DNA of 64,000 nt from assembly GCF_037969725.1 (NCBI RefSeq), contig NZ_CP150203.1, positions 1,690,001 to 1,754,000 of the forward strand, written 5' to 3'. Origin of the DNA: Paenibacillus sp. FSL W8-0426. GTDB lineage: Bacteria; Bacillota; Bacilli; Paenibacillales; Paenibacillaceae. How positions within the stretch are numbered: position 1 is the stretch's first letter; each line of letters opens with the position of its first letter. Below, in pieces: positions 7,796-15,644 of this stretch. Below the pieces are notes generated by a model, which did no database searches, was not told where the DNA came from, and worked only from the letters and a program-made list of their open reading frames with translations. The position numbers were made by a program, and so were the translations under genes.

Positions 7796-8817
7796 TCATG
7801 ACGATTTTAATACCCGCATATGAGCCGGATGTCCGTTTGCTCAACCTGATCATGCAGCTCCAGACGTTCCGGCTTGGTCCCATCGTCATTGTGGATGACG
7901 GCAGCGGCCCGAAATACCGGGGAATCTTCGAAACGGCAGAAGCTTATGGCTGTACTGTCCTGACTCATCCCGTCAACCTGGGAAAGGGGCGGGCGCTTAA
8001 AACGGGTTTCGGGCACATACGCGAATTCGGCCCTCAAGGATACGTGGTCTGCGCGGACAGCGACGGACAGCATTTGCCGCATGACATCAAACGCGTCATG
8101 GACGCGCTGCAGCAGCAAACCGGGCCGGGCATGGTGCTCGGCAGCCGGAAGTTTGCGGGCAAGGTCCCGCTTCGCAGCCGTTTCGGCAACAGCGTGACGA
8201 GAGGTGTATTCAAATTAACGACCGGAACGAAGGTGTATGATACCCAAACGGGTTTGCGCGGTTTTCCGTATTCCATGCTGGACTGGCTCTGCGAGGTTCC
8301 GGGCGACCGTTTCGAGTACGAGATGAACATGCTGCTGAACGCCAACAAGGAAGGGTACCCCGTCACGGAAGTGTTCATTGATACGGTGTATCTGGACCAC
8401 AACAAATCTTCCCACTTTCGTCCGCTCGTCGACTCGTACCGCATCTACTTGCCGATTCTCATGTTCAGCACCTCGTCCGTCATATCGGCTTTGATTGATT
8501 TTGCGCTGCTGTTCCTCATCCAATACATGACCAGCAATCTGTTCCTGTCGGTGGTGACCGCGAGGTTGTGCAGCTCGATCTTCAATTATACGATGAACCG
8601 CAAATATGTCTTCTCAGGCGGCAAAACGTCGAAGATCAGCAAATCGATGCCAAAATATTTCGCGCTCGTTGTTCTGGTTTTGTTCATGAACTACGGCCTG
8701 CTGTATTTCTATAACCAACAGTTGATCATTCCACTGATCATTGCCAAGGTGCTGACGGAAGTGACCATTTTCCTGTTCAGCTATTGGGCGCAGCGCAGAT
8801 TCGTATATCGTTCTTGA
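7792..8817 (+). CDS. Glycosyltransferase family 2 fused to GtrA-like membrane domain
   Basis: Protein of 341 residues. Residues 1-215 are a GT-A-fold GT2 domain of the dolichol-phosphate/undecaprenyl-phosphate sugar synthase type (ILIPAYEPD, IVDDGSG, NLGKGRALKTG, ADSDGQH, GSRKFAG). Residues 218-341 have four hydrophobic helices matching GtrA flippase-like proteins. The predicted role is to attach a sugar to a lipid carrier and help move it across the membrane for glycan decoration. The start overlaps the preceding stop as ATGA; ATG 7798 is an alternative start. A terminator follows. Confidence 0.92.
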   Translation: MIMTILIPAYEPDVRLLNLIMQLQTFRLGPIVIVDDGSGPKYRGIFETAEAYGCTVLTHPVNLGKGRALKTGFGHIREFGPQGYVVCADSDGQHLPHDIKRVMDALQQQTGPGMVLGSRKFAGKVPLRSRFGNSVTRGVFKLTTGTKVYDTQTGLRGFPYSMLDWLCEVPGDRFEYEMNMLLNANKEGYPVTEVFIDTVYLDHNKSSHFRPLVDSYRIYLPILMFSTSSVISALIDFALLFLIQYMTSNLFLSVVTARLCSSIFNYTMNRKYVFSGGKTSKISKSMPKYFALVVLVLFMNYGLLYFYNQQLIIPLIIAKVLTEVTIFLFSYWAQRRFVYRS

Positions 8818-8848
8818 AAGGGGCAAGCGTGAAGCTTGCTCCTTTTTT
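8818..8848 (+). terminator. Rho-independent terminator of the glycosidase-GT2 operon
   Basis: The arms GGGGCAAGC and GCTTGCTCC enclose a 4-5 base loop and are followed by six T residues. Confidence 0.88.
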
Positions 8849-8977
8849 GACTTGAAACGTGACCCGAGGAATGCTGGCAAGCGATCCCCATGAGAAGTTA
8901 CGGCGACGAAATAAGTCCCGAAACTCCGTTGGCGTGGTGTATGATGGAATAACATACAGCTCTATAGGAGGGAAAAC

Positions 8978-9724
8978 ATGAAAACGATTGCTGTCATATC
9001 CGATATTCATGGCAACCATCTTGCGCTGGAGGCGGTGCTGCAGGACATTGCCAAGCGAGATGCGGATCTGGTCGTTAACTTGGGAGACAGCCTGTTTGGC
9101 CCCATCGATCCGCTGGCGACCGCAAAACTATTGATGGGACATGAACGTATGATTCACATTATGGGGAATTGCGACGCACTGCTGCTAAAGGCAGAGCATG
9201 AATCGCTTACCCATGCTTTCGTCAGGCCGCTGCTGGATGAAACCATGCTGTCATGGATCGGTACGTTCCGAGCAACCTGGTCTTACGAAGGGTTAATGTT
9301 CTGTCACGGGACACCTTGGCTGAATCATGCGTATTTGCTGGAAAAGGTAACTCCCGATGGGGTTCATTATAAGGATGCTGACCGATTGGAAAAGGAGCTT
9401 GATCCGATCCCGGAGAAGGTCGTGTTTTGCGGGCATAGCCATGTGTTCAAATCGCTGCACTTACCAGGAGGGAAAATGGTGGTGAATGCCGGCAGCGTCG
9501 GACTGCCCGCCTATGAGGACGAAGAGCCCTATCCACATGTCATGGAATCCGGAACTCCCTATGCAGAGTATGTTCTGGCGCATCGTCAGGAAGCAGGGAA
9601 CTGGGTTGTGGAGCATGTCCTGGTCGAATACGATTGGGAACAAGCCAGCCGGATTGCCTTGCAGAACGGACGAGAAGACTATGCGTTTGCATTGCGAAAC
9701 GGGGAAAGCCAAACCTTAAGGTAA
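8978..9724 (+). CDS. Metallophosphoesterase family protein
   Basis: Protein of 248 residues of the calcineurin-like YfcE/MJ0936 phosphodiesterase type. All metal-binding blocks are present in order: ISDIHGNH (residues 8-15), NLGDSLFGP, MGNCDA, FCHGTPW and FCGHSHV. Such enzymes use two metal ions to hydrolyse phosphodiesters or nucleotides in the cytoplasm. AGGAGGG precedes ATG 8978. The segment GSVGLPAYEDEEPYP is the usual C-terminal family signature. The physiological substrate cannot be told from sequence. Confidence 0.92.
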   Translation: MKTIAVISDIHGNHLALEAVLQDIAKRDADLVVNLGDSLFGPIDPLATAKLLMGHERMIHIMGNCDALLLKAEHESLTHAFVRPLLDETMLSWIGTFRATWSYEGLMFCHGTPWLNHAYLLEKVTPDGVHYKDADRLEKELDPIPEKVVFCGHSHVFKSLHLPGGKMVVNAGSVGLPAYEDEEPYPHVMESGTPYAEYVLAHRQEAGNWVVEHVLVEYDWEQASRIALQNGREDYAFALRNGESQTLR

Positions 9725-9766
9725 GGTTGCTTTATAGACTGACCCATCAAGAAAAGGAGTGAGCCC

Positions 9767-10474
9767 ATGTTTTTGCGGAGCGTGGAATTGATGAAAGAGC
9801 ACGTGGACAAGCCGCGTCAATATCCGTTCACCATCCCGGCGATCAAACATTTGACCCGGCTGAAATTCCGCTGCAACGTCACGTTTTTCGTAGGGGAGAA
9901 TGGATCGGGCAAGTCGACGCTGCTGGAGGGCATTGCCCACCAATGCGGCTTCAACACGGCCGGAGGCGGAAAGAACAACGTCTATGACGTGCATGCCTCC
10001 GAATCGGCGCTGGGCGATTATTTGCGTCTGGCCTGGTTGCCCAAAATGTCCAACGGCTTTTTCATGCGTTCGGAATCGTTCTATCAGTTCGCCGAGCATA
10101 TTGACGATGTAGGAGCAACTGGACGATATGGCGGACGCTCTTTGCTGGAACAATCTCATGGTGAATCTTTTTTGAGCCTGTTCGTGAATCGCTTCGATTC
10201 GAAAGGCATCTATCTGTTGGACGAGCCCGAGGCAGCGTTGTCGCCGGCCCGGCAGCTGTCCCTTTTGCGAATATTGCATGACATGTCATCCACGTCCCAA
10301 TTCATCATCGCCACGCACTCCCCGATTTTGCTCGGATATCCGGATGCGGAGATTTGGAGGTTTGACGAGAACGGCATTTGTACGGTGGACTATGAGGAGA
10401 CAGAGCATTATCAGATCACGCGCAGCTTTTTGGAAAACCGGAGGCGGATGCTGGATGAATTATTTAGAGATTAA
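9767..10474 (+). CDS. AAA/ABC-type ATPase (SMC/RecF-like ATP-binding protein)
   Basis: Protein of 235 residues. Walker A is GENGSGKST at residues 43-51; an HGESFL motif in the position of the ABC signature is followed by Walker B YLLDEPEAALSP and the switch IIATHSPILLG. There is no coiled coil or membrane part, so this is a compact single-domain ATPase of the kind annotated as AAA family ATPase and related to RecF/OLD nucleotide-binding domains. AAGGAG precedes ATG 9767. Only 16 bases separate it from the first EF-G-like gene, and spacing stays under 25 bases through 13088, so it leads a probable operon with the EF-G-like pair. Confidence 0.9.
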   Translation: MFLRSVELMKEHVDKPRQYPFTIPAIKHLTRLKFRCNVTFFVGENGSGKSTLLEGIAHQCGFNTAGGGKNNVYDVHASESALGDYLRLAWLPKMSNGFFMRSESFYQFAEHIDDVGATGRYGGRSLLEQSHGESFLSLFVNRFDSKGIYLLDEPEAALSPARQLSLLRILHDMSSTSQFIIATHSPILLGYPDAEIWRFDENGICTVDYEETEHYQITRSFLENRRRMLDELFRD

Positions 10475-10490
10475 AAGAGGAGGTTGTTAT

Positions 10491-11501
10491 ATGAAAACCG
10501 TTCATTGGGCTGATCTATGCATGACTTACACGATTGATCGGCCTAAGACGAAGGAAGAACTGAAAAGAATGCTGCTGACCCTTAAACGTTTGGCAGAAGA
10601 GGGATTGAATTTTGCGGTTTACGGGGAAGAGGTTCGAAAACAGTTCATCATTGCGGTACAAGGGGAGCAACAATTCAATCAGATGATGGAGCGGCTAAGG
10701 CATGAGTTTGGGTTGGAAGTGATGGTTGCGGAGCAGGAACCCAAGGTATTGTATAAAACGACGATTGGAAAAACGGTAGAATCGGAAGGGAAATACATTA
10801 GGGGGTATGCAGGAGGCATACCTAAATTCGGCGTTTGCTCACTCAGGTGTGAACCTCTTCCGCGAGGCGAAGGGTATGTATTTGTAAATATGATTGAAGA
10901 TGATGAAGTGATTCCCGAGGAGTACATTCCAGCGGTTGAAGAAGGTGTGAAGAGCACGATATATAGGGGACTTACCGGCGGTTTGCCTATCGTCGATGTC
11001 TTAGTCCGTTTGTATGACGGGGCATACCATGAAAAAGATTCAAGCGTATTTTCATATAAGGTTGCTGCATTTATAGGTTTTAGGAATGGGTACAGTCAGG
11101 CCGATCCTGTTCTTCTTGAGCCGTATATGAACGTTGAAATGAAGGTAACCCACAACAATGCCAACCTGCTGTTACTTGCTGCACAACTCCTTGGTCCTAA
11201 CAGTAATGTGAGCGAACATGTGGATGGCAGCATTTCGTTGACGGCTGAAGTTCCTTTACGGGAGTGGCTTCAGTATCGTGAGCAGATTCAAGAAAACCTG
11301 ACAGTTGCCGGGCAATGTAACGTGGAGTTGGCGTATTATGATCCGGTCCCGGAGGATCTGAAGGACACGATAATTGAGACATCCCATTTGGCTGATGCGT
11401 ATTACGAAGATCTTTTTCAATGGGAAAAGTGGGGCAAGGAGTCTGAGGATCATTATTTGAATGACTATGTGGATTCATTCTGGGGAGATCCGAGAGGCTA
11501 A
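10491..11501 (+). CDS. GTPase-less elongation factor G-like protein (domains III-V only), copy 1
   Basis: Protein of 336 residues from ATG 10491 (AGAGGAGG upstream; the longer open frame from 10278 overlaps the ATPase gene and is rejected). It aligns by eye with EF-G from the start of domain III: TIDRPKTKEELKRMLLTL and LKRLAEEGLNF match the domain III opening, residues 84-205 match domain IV (EPLPRGEGYVFVN, IPEEYIPAVEEG, LPIVDVLVRLYDGAYH, DPVLLEPYM) and 208-295 match domain V (EVPL, YYDPVPEDL). There is no P-loop or G domain. The domain IV tip histidine that enters the decoding centre in EF-G is kept (H180). An acidic 40-residue tail follows. The fold suggests ribosome or ribosome-like binding without GTP hydrolysis; actual function is unknown. 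Confidence 0.88.
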   Translation: MKTVHWADLCMTYTIDRPKTKEELKRMLLTLKRLAEEGLNFAVYGEEVRKQFIIAVQGEQQFNQMMERLRHEFGLEVMVAEQEPKVLYKTTIGKTVESEGKYIRGYAGGIPKFGVCSLRCEPLPRGEGYVFVNMIEDDEVIPEEYIPAVEEGVKSTIYRGLTGGLPIVDVLVRLYDGAYHEKDSSVFSYKVAAFIGFRNGYSQADPVLLEPYMNVEMKVTHNNANLLLLAAQLLGPNSNVSEHVDGSISLTAEVPLREWLQYREQIQENLTVAGQCNVELAYYDPVPEDLKDTIIETSHLADAYYEDLFQWEKWGKESEDHYLNDYVDSFWGDPRG

Positions 11502-11515
11502 AACAGGAGGGAGGA

Positions 11516-12562
11516 GTGAAGAAAGTGCAGATCAGCAACACTGAAAATTATATGTACATAACGGTATCGAGACCGGATACCAAAGGAGAATTTGAAGGTA
11601 TGTTCCGTGCCTTAAAGAACATGGCTGACGAGGGTTTGAATTTTGATATATACACGGATGAGGATCATAAACAGATCATTCTTGCAGGTCCGGGCGAATT
11701 GTATCTTAGAGAAATGGCAGAACAATTGAAAGATCGGTTTGGAATGAAATTGTCGGCAGGAGAGCCGCAAGTATTGTACAAAACGACGATTCGCCAAGCG
11801 GCCACCGCTGAAGGACGGTTCATCAGACAGAGCTCCGGCAGGGATAGTTACGGGCATTGCTGGATCGCCATCGAACCGCTCCCCAGAGACGAGGGTTACA
11901 TGTTTATCAATGAGGTTGAGGATGAGAACATTATCCCGGCAATATATATTCCGGCGATTGACGAAGGTATTCAGAGCATCATGCACCGTGGAATTCTAGG
12001 ACGCTTTCCCATTGTGGACATCCGCGTACGCCTGCTCAACGGTTCCTACAACAGCACGGATGCGAGCATGATGGCTTACAAAATCGCCGGATTTCTTGGG
12101 TTCCGAGAAGCCTACAATCAGGCGTCGCCCGTTGTACTCGAACCATGGATGAAGGTCAGGTTTCCCGTTGAAGAGAAGCACATTTTACAAGTGAACGATG
12201 TACTGGAACGCATCAATGCACGCAATATAGAATATGTGGAAATGACGGGAGGAGGCGCTGTTGTTGCAGATGTAGCGCTGCGACTCCTTATGCCGGGGCA
12301 ACTATACCAGATCGTGAGCGGCATGGAAGCTTCCACCCGATCTTATTTCAATAATAAAATACGAAATAACAGGGATTTCATGGTACAATTTTCATATTAT
12401 GATGAAGTTCCTCCTGAACTCGAAAACGATATCATTGATCGGTCCGACTTGAAAGATGCCTATCATTACAGTCATGAATATCACTTTTCTGAACACTGGG
12501 ATACAGAAGAAACAGAGCGGCATCTGAAGCAATTGATTGAATCGTTTTGGGGAGAGGGTTGA
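11516..12562 (+). CDS. GTPase-less elongation factor G-like protein (domains III-V only), copy 2
   Basis: Protein of up to 348 residues, 14 bases after copy 1 and clearly its paralog. GTG 11516 is the longest start; GTG 11525, 8 bases after GAGGAG, is an alternative. Domain III retains AGPGELYLREMAEQL, closest to the EF-G block GMGELHL. Domain IV has RQSSGRDSYGH (104-114), almost the EF-G loop, then EPLPRDEGYMFIN, YIPAIDEGIQS and FPIVDIRVRLLNGSY. The tip histidine is replaced by Asn (N179). Domain V follows (VVLEPWMKV, YYDEVPPEL), then an acidic tail like that of copy 1. No GTP-binding motif is present. The two copies may form a heteromeric pair or have diverged targets. Confidence 0.88.
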   Translation: MKKVQISNTENYMYITVSRPDTKGEFEGMFRALKNMADEGLNFDIYTDEDHKQIILAGPGELYLREMAEQLKDRFGMKLSAGEPQVLYKTTIRQAATAEGRFIRQSSGRDSYGHCWIAIEPLPRDEGYMFINEVEDENIIPAIYIPAIDEGIQSIMHRGILGRFPIVDIRVRLLNGSYNSTDASMMAYKIAGFLGFREAYNQASPVVLEPWMKVRFPVEEKHILQVNDVLERINARNIEYVEMTGGGAVVADVALRLLMPGQLYQIVSGMEASTRSYFNNKIRNNRDFMVQFSYYDEVPPELENDIIDRSDLKDAYHYSHEYHFSEHWDTEETERHLKQLIESFWGEG

Positions 12563-12583
12563 ACCACGATAGGAGTCGATATA

Positions 12584-13075
12584 TTGAGTATAGCTTTGGT
12601 TATAGTAGACATGCAGGAAACGGTCGTAAGGAACAAGCTGGATCAACAAACGATTGACCACGCTTGCGAGTACATCAATCACGTGGCGGACCAGCTTCGG
12701 TCCAACAGTCACTTTGTCGTTCATGTGCAGGACGTGGAGGGTATGGACGAAGCCGGCCGGGAGCAGCTTCATTTCATTCCCGAAGTCGATCTGCATGACG
12801 TTGATTTTATCATCACCAAGGAGAGCTCGAATGCGTTCTGGCAGACCGAACTGGAGCAGGTGCTCGAAAGCAAAGGCGTGAAACTGGTGATTATCGCCGG
12901 ATTTGCTGCAGAGGAATGTGTTCTGTTTACATACAACGGTGCGCTCGAACGGGGCTTCAAGGCAGTAATGCTTCAAAACGGGATTCTCAGTATACATACG
13001 GATGCGGTAGCTTCTGTGTATCGGGATCGAAACGTGATTTCGTATCCGGTTGTCGATTATCTGACGCGAGTCTAG
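12584..13075 (+). CDS. Isochorismatase-type cysteine hydrolase
   Basis: Protein of 163 residues with the family triad visible: Asp in ALVIVDMQ, Lys in IITKESSNAF and the catalytic Cys in GFAAEECVLFT. Members hydrolyse amides or enol ethers such as isochorismate, nicotinamide or carbamoyl compounds. The start is TTG 12584, placed 8 bases after AGGAG, giving the standard N-terminus MSIALVIVDMQ. It is 21 bases after the second EF-G-like gene and probably on the same transcript. Its substrate is not predictable. Confidence 0.88.
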   Translation: MSIALVIVDMQETVVRNKLDQQTIDHACEYINHVADQLRSNSHFVVHVQDVEGMDEAGREQLHFIPEVDLHDVDFIITKESSNAFWQTELEQVLESKGVKLVIIAGFAAEECVLFTYNGALERGFKAVMLQNGILSIHTDAVASVYRDRNVISYPVVDYLTRV

Positions 13076-13087
13076 GCGTACAAACAA

Positions 13088-13615
13088 ATGAATCAAATAT
13101 CGGTGCCTGAACGATTGGAAAACGAATTGGAGTCCCTGCGCATGTCCAATACGTCGATGCAGGTTTTCATGGAATTGCTTGCACTAAGCGGATCGTCGCT
13201 AGCTTCAACCGACCGGGACAAACAATTTGTCATTTGGCTTGCCCAGAGGGACCAGAACGTTTTGGGCAGGGGGACGGTAGGTTTCGATCTTGAGGAGATG
13301 CCGTGGCTGCCCGAAGACGTTGAAGAGAGCAAGATCTTTTTGTTATCCGTCATTGATGGGGTCATCGCTCGAACACGATGGTCCGTGTTGGATTACGAAC
13401 CGAATGAAGAATGGGTGCTTAGCCGTTTTGAACATTTTCGCCGGATGATCGAAGCCTTTGAGGAAGAAGATGTGGATGCCCGGCATTACCTGGAGTGGAG
13501 TGCGTTGGATGATGACGAGGACGAAGGAACCATCCCCGATGGATATCCCATGTGCGCGGCTCATGGCGTATATTTGTCCTGCTTGGGCTGCATCATCTGC
13601 AATGCCGACGAGTAA
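13088..13615 (+). CDS. Hypothetical protein with C-terminal zinc-ribbon-like cysteines
   Basis: Protein of 175 residues, acidic and mostly helical, starting 12 bases after the isochorismatase-like gene. The last 20 residues hold CAAHGVYLSCLGCIICN, a Cys/His cluster likely to bind one zinc. No family is recognised. The ribosome site is weak, which suggests translation coupled to the preceding gene. Confidence 0.7.
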   Translation: MNQISVPERLENELESLRMSNTSMQVFMELLALSGSSLASTDRDKQFVIWLAQRDQNVLGRGTVGFDLEEMPWLPEDVEESKIFLLSVIDGVIARTRWSVLDYEPNEEWVLSRFEHFRRMIEAFEEEDVDARHYLEWSALDDDEDEGTIPDGYPMCAAHGVYLSCLGCIICNADE

Positions 13616-13700
13616 ATCCCGGCTGTCCTCGCAGTGTCTGCATCCCCTCCCTTATGGATGTGCCCTCTTTCCAAAATAAAAAAGAATGGAGTAATGCCAG

Positions 13701-14345
13701 ATGCCATGGCCCATGGTTCATTTTGCGATTGCTGCTGCGATCGAGCCCAATCCGTCTCCCGAGTTTTTGCTCGGGAGCCTTGCTCCTGATGCCATACATA
13801 CCAGAAGTAATGATCGGTCCGAAAAAGCCAAAACCCATCTGATGATTGAAGCAGGCAGGTTTGCGACCGATGAGGAACTGGGAGATTTCCTTGAAATTAA
13901 CAGACACCGGGCGATCTCTGATCCGGCTTTTATGGATTACTTACGCGGATACATCGCCCATGTGTACACGGACCGTGTATGGACGTTTGATATCTACCCT
14001 CCTTATGAAACGCATCCCGATGGCAGAAGAGTATACAACCAGGATGTGGCGAAGCTGGAGTTCATGCTGCTGCGCAACCGCTCTGATGCCCGTCAATGGT
14101 TGGATCGGCTGAGCGAAGGCAAAGCTTATGCATTGGCAGGTTTGGGGGAAGAGGAAATTTATCCATACCGGGAAGCTAAGCTGGATTTCCTGAATGATGC
14201 CTCGCAAGAGCCTGATACAGATTTGACTGTAATCTCGATGGCGGAAATGGATACGTTTATTCAGGATACGGCGGATTCGCTTAGAGCATTGTTTGAACAA
14301 TGGGGGTGCAGTTCATTTATCGCTCAAGTCGGGGAGCCGGAATGA
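13701..14345 (+). CDS. Zinc-dependent phospholipase C-like (PF00882-type) protein, copy 1
   Basis: Protein of 214 residues. The start MPWPMVHFAIAAAI, the segment LLGSLAPDAIH and the later YIAHVYTDRVW give the His/Asp pattern of zinc-dependent phospholipase C/S1-P1-type helical hydrolases. There is no signal peptide. GGAG lies 8 bases before ATG 13701. A paralog with the same three blocks lies at 23191-23886. Substrate unknown; intracellular proteins of this type are usually listed only as hydrolases. Confidence 0.72.
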   Translation: MPWPMVHFAIAAAIEPNPSPEFLLGSLAPDAIHTRSNDRSEKAKTHLMIEAGRFATDEELGDFLEINRHRAISDPAFMDYLRGYIAHVYTDRVWTFDIYPPYETHPDGRRVYNQDVAKLEFMLLRNRSDARQWLDRLSEGKAYALAGLGEEEIYPYREAKLDFLNDASQEPDTDLTVISMAEMDTFIQDTADSLRALFEQWGCSSFIAQVGEPE

Positions 14346-14412
14346 AGGGGAATAAGCTGGATTCGTGTTGAGACTCGATGAAGTTCGTCAGCGAAACAGA
14401 GGTGAGTTTTTT

Positions 14413-14781
14413 ATGTATGCGGTCATCGCAAATGTCATTACGGATAACCAGCTTCGAGTTGGGGCCAAGGTATACATTTTATTTCATCACGGCATGGCAG
14501 AAAGCGCATTGGTATATGGCATGTCCAAGTATGGGAGAAGGATCGAAAAGTACATCTCATACAAAAAGCTGGAGAGATTCCGGGTCTGTTGGGTGCCTGA
14601 ACATATTCGGCCTCGGATGCACGAAAACTGGATGCATGAGGACCGTTGGGAAGCGGCTCGGCGTGCTGACTGGCTCAATCAGATGTGGGGCAGGGTACGG
14701 GTATTCGATCCGCAAGGCAATCTGGTCAAGGACGGCTTATCTGCTGAAGAGGCGTATCGCTCCTTGATGCATGGAAGGTAG
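14413..14781 (+). CDS. Hypothetical protein
   Basis: Protein of 122 residues from ATG 14413, chosen because GAGGTGAG precedes it; the frame opens at 14365 without a ribosome site. Basic and rich in aromatic residues (VYGMSKYGRRIEKYISYKKLERF, in two parts). No known motif. It is part of a run of small co-directional unknown genes (13.1-18 kb), 8 bases from the next. Confidence 0.65.
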   Translation: MYAVIANVITDNQLRVGAKVYILFHHGMAESALVYGMSKYGRRIEKYISYKKLERFRVCWVPEHIRPRMHENWMHEDRWEAARRADWLNQMWGRVRVFDPQGNLVKDGLSAEEAYRSLMHGR

Positions 14782-14789
14782 ATCAAACG

Positions 14790-15137
14790 ATGAAATTTGT
14801 TTATGAAAAATTTTCATGCGACGTAGATATTTTCCGTCAGGGAAACGATATCATGGTCCGATTTTATAATGGTCAGAACGAACCTGCCGCCGATGAAATC
14901 GTGAATCTGGTCTTCGTTGATCCGGGATACGGCTATTTATCATTGAAATGCAAAGGAGAACATGAGGGACTATTGAGCGGTTTTTTGGATGAATCGTGGT
15001 TTGTTTCCGAGGATATGGTGGATGCGGCCATCGCGTTCATCGAAATCCTTTCTCCTCACTCGCATGGTATCTATCTTCCATATCACGTGTCACGATTCAA
15101 ACGTACTGATTATGTGGAGTACAACGGAGAGTATTGA
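14790..15137 (+). CDS. Hypothetical protein
   Basis: Protein of 115 residues, acidic, with alternating strand-like segments (DIMVRFYNG, LVFVDPGYGYLSLKC) and an aromatic C-terminus. It begins 8 bases after the preceding stop, behind AAGGTAGA. No family recognised; size, acidity and setting would fit an immunity-type protein, but nothing specific supports this. Confidence 0.65.
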   Translation: MKFVYEKFSCDVDIFRQGNDIMVRFYNGQNEPAADEIVNLVFVDPGYGYLSLKCKGEHEGLLSGFLDESWFVSEDMVDAAIAFIEILSPHSHGIYLPYHVSRFKRTDYVEYNGEY

Positions 15138-15188
15138 AATGAAGAGTTCGGTTAAATAAAATACTGAAAAAAGCGGGAAGGGACTTCG

Positions 15189-15590
15189 ATGAACGAAGAG
15201 GCTGTACTTGAGCTGTACGGATTGGACCCTGATCCTGCGTACCGGGAACCGATCCGTCAGTTGTTGGAGCGCGAGATTGAACATATGGCGGCTGAGGATC
15301 ACGAGCTGCTGCGAACGTTGTGCGTTATGCTGTTTTGTATCGGGCAAGTGGAGGACACGCAAATGATATGGCAAGCCAAGCGAAAAAATCAGGATGCCGC
15401 CAGTTACATCGATGTTCAATTGTTATGTGGAGCTGGATATCAGGCAACGGTGGACTATCTTGAGCGACATGACGATCCTCAGGCGAAAAAGGAACTCCAG
15501 TATCTTAAAGAATGCGAACCTTTTGATTTCATCGACTTTTCCAAGGAAGAGTGGGTGCAAGGGTATAAGCAATATTACGGCGTCACGTAA
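15189..15590 (+). CDS. Hypothetical helical protein
   Basis: Protein of 133 residues behind AAGGGAC. It is acidic and nearly all helical, with two helical pairs (IRQLLEREIEHMAAEDHELL and MIWQAKRKNQDAASYID) ahead of a conserved-looking block VQLLCGAGYQATVDYL. It may be a small HEAT/TPR-like protein. No catalytic residues are evident and the family is not named here. Confidence 0.65.
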   Translation: MNEEAVLELYGLDPDPAYREPIRQLLEREIEHMAAEDHELLRTLCVMLFCIGQVEDTQMIWQAKRKNQDAASYIDVQLLCGAGYQATVDYLERHDDPQAKKELQYLKECEPFDFIDFSKEEWVQGYKQYYGVT

Positions 15591-15644
15591 TTTTGATAGC
15601 ATATTTCGCAGGGAGAGAGACACAAATGGGGAATTTTAAGAGCG

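Noticed and set aside
10278..10490. N-terminal extension of the first EF-G-like protein
   Set aside because: It overlaps the ATPase gene in another frame and is rich in Arg/Pro shadow sequence. It contains no GTPase motif, so it does not supply the missing G domain.
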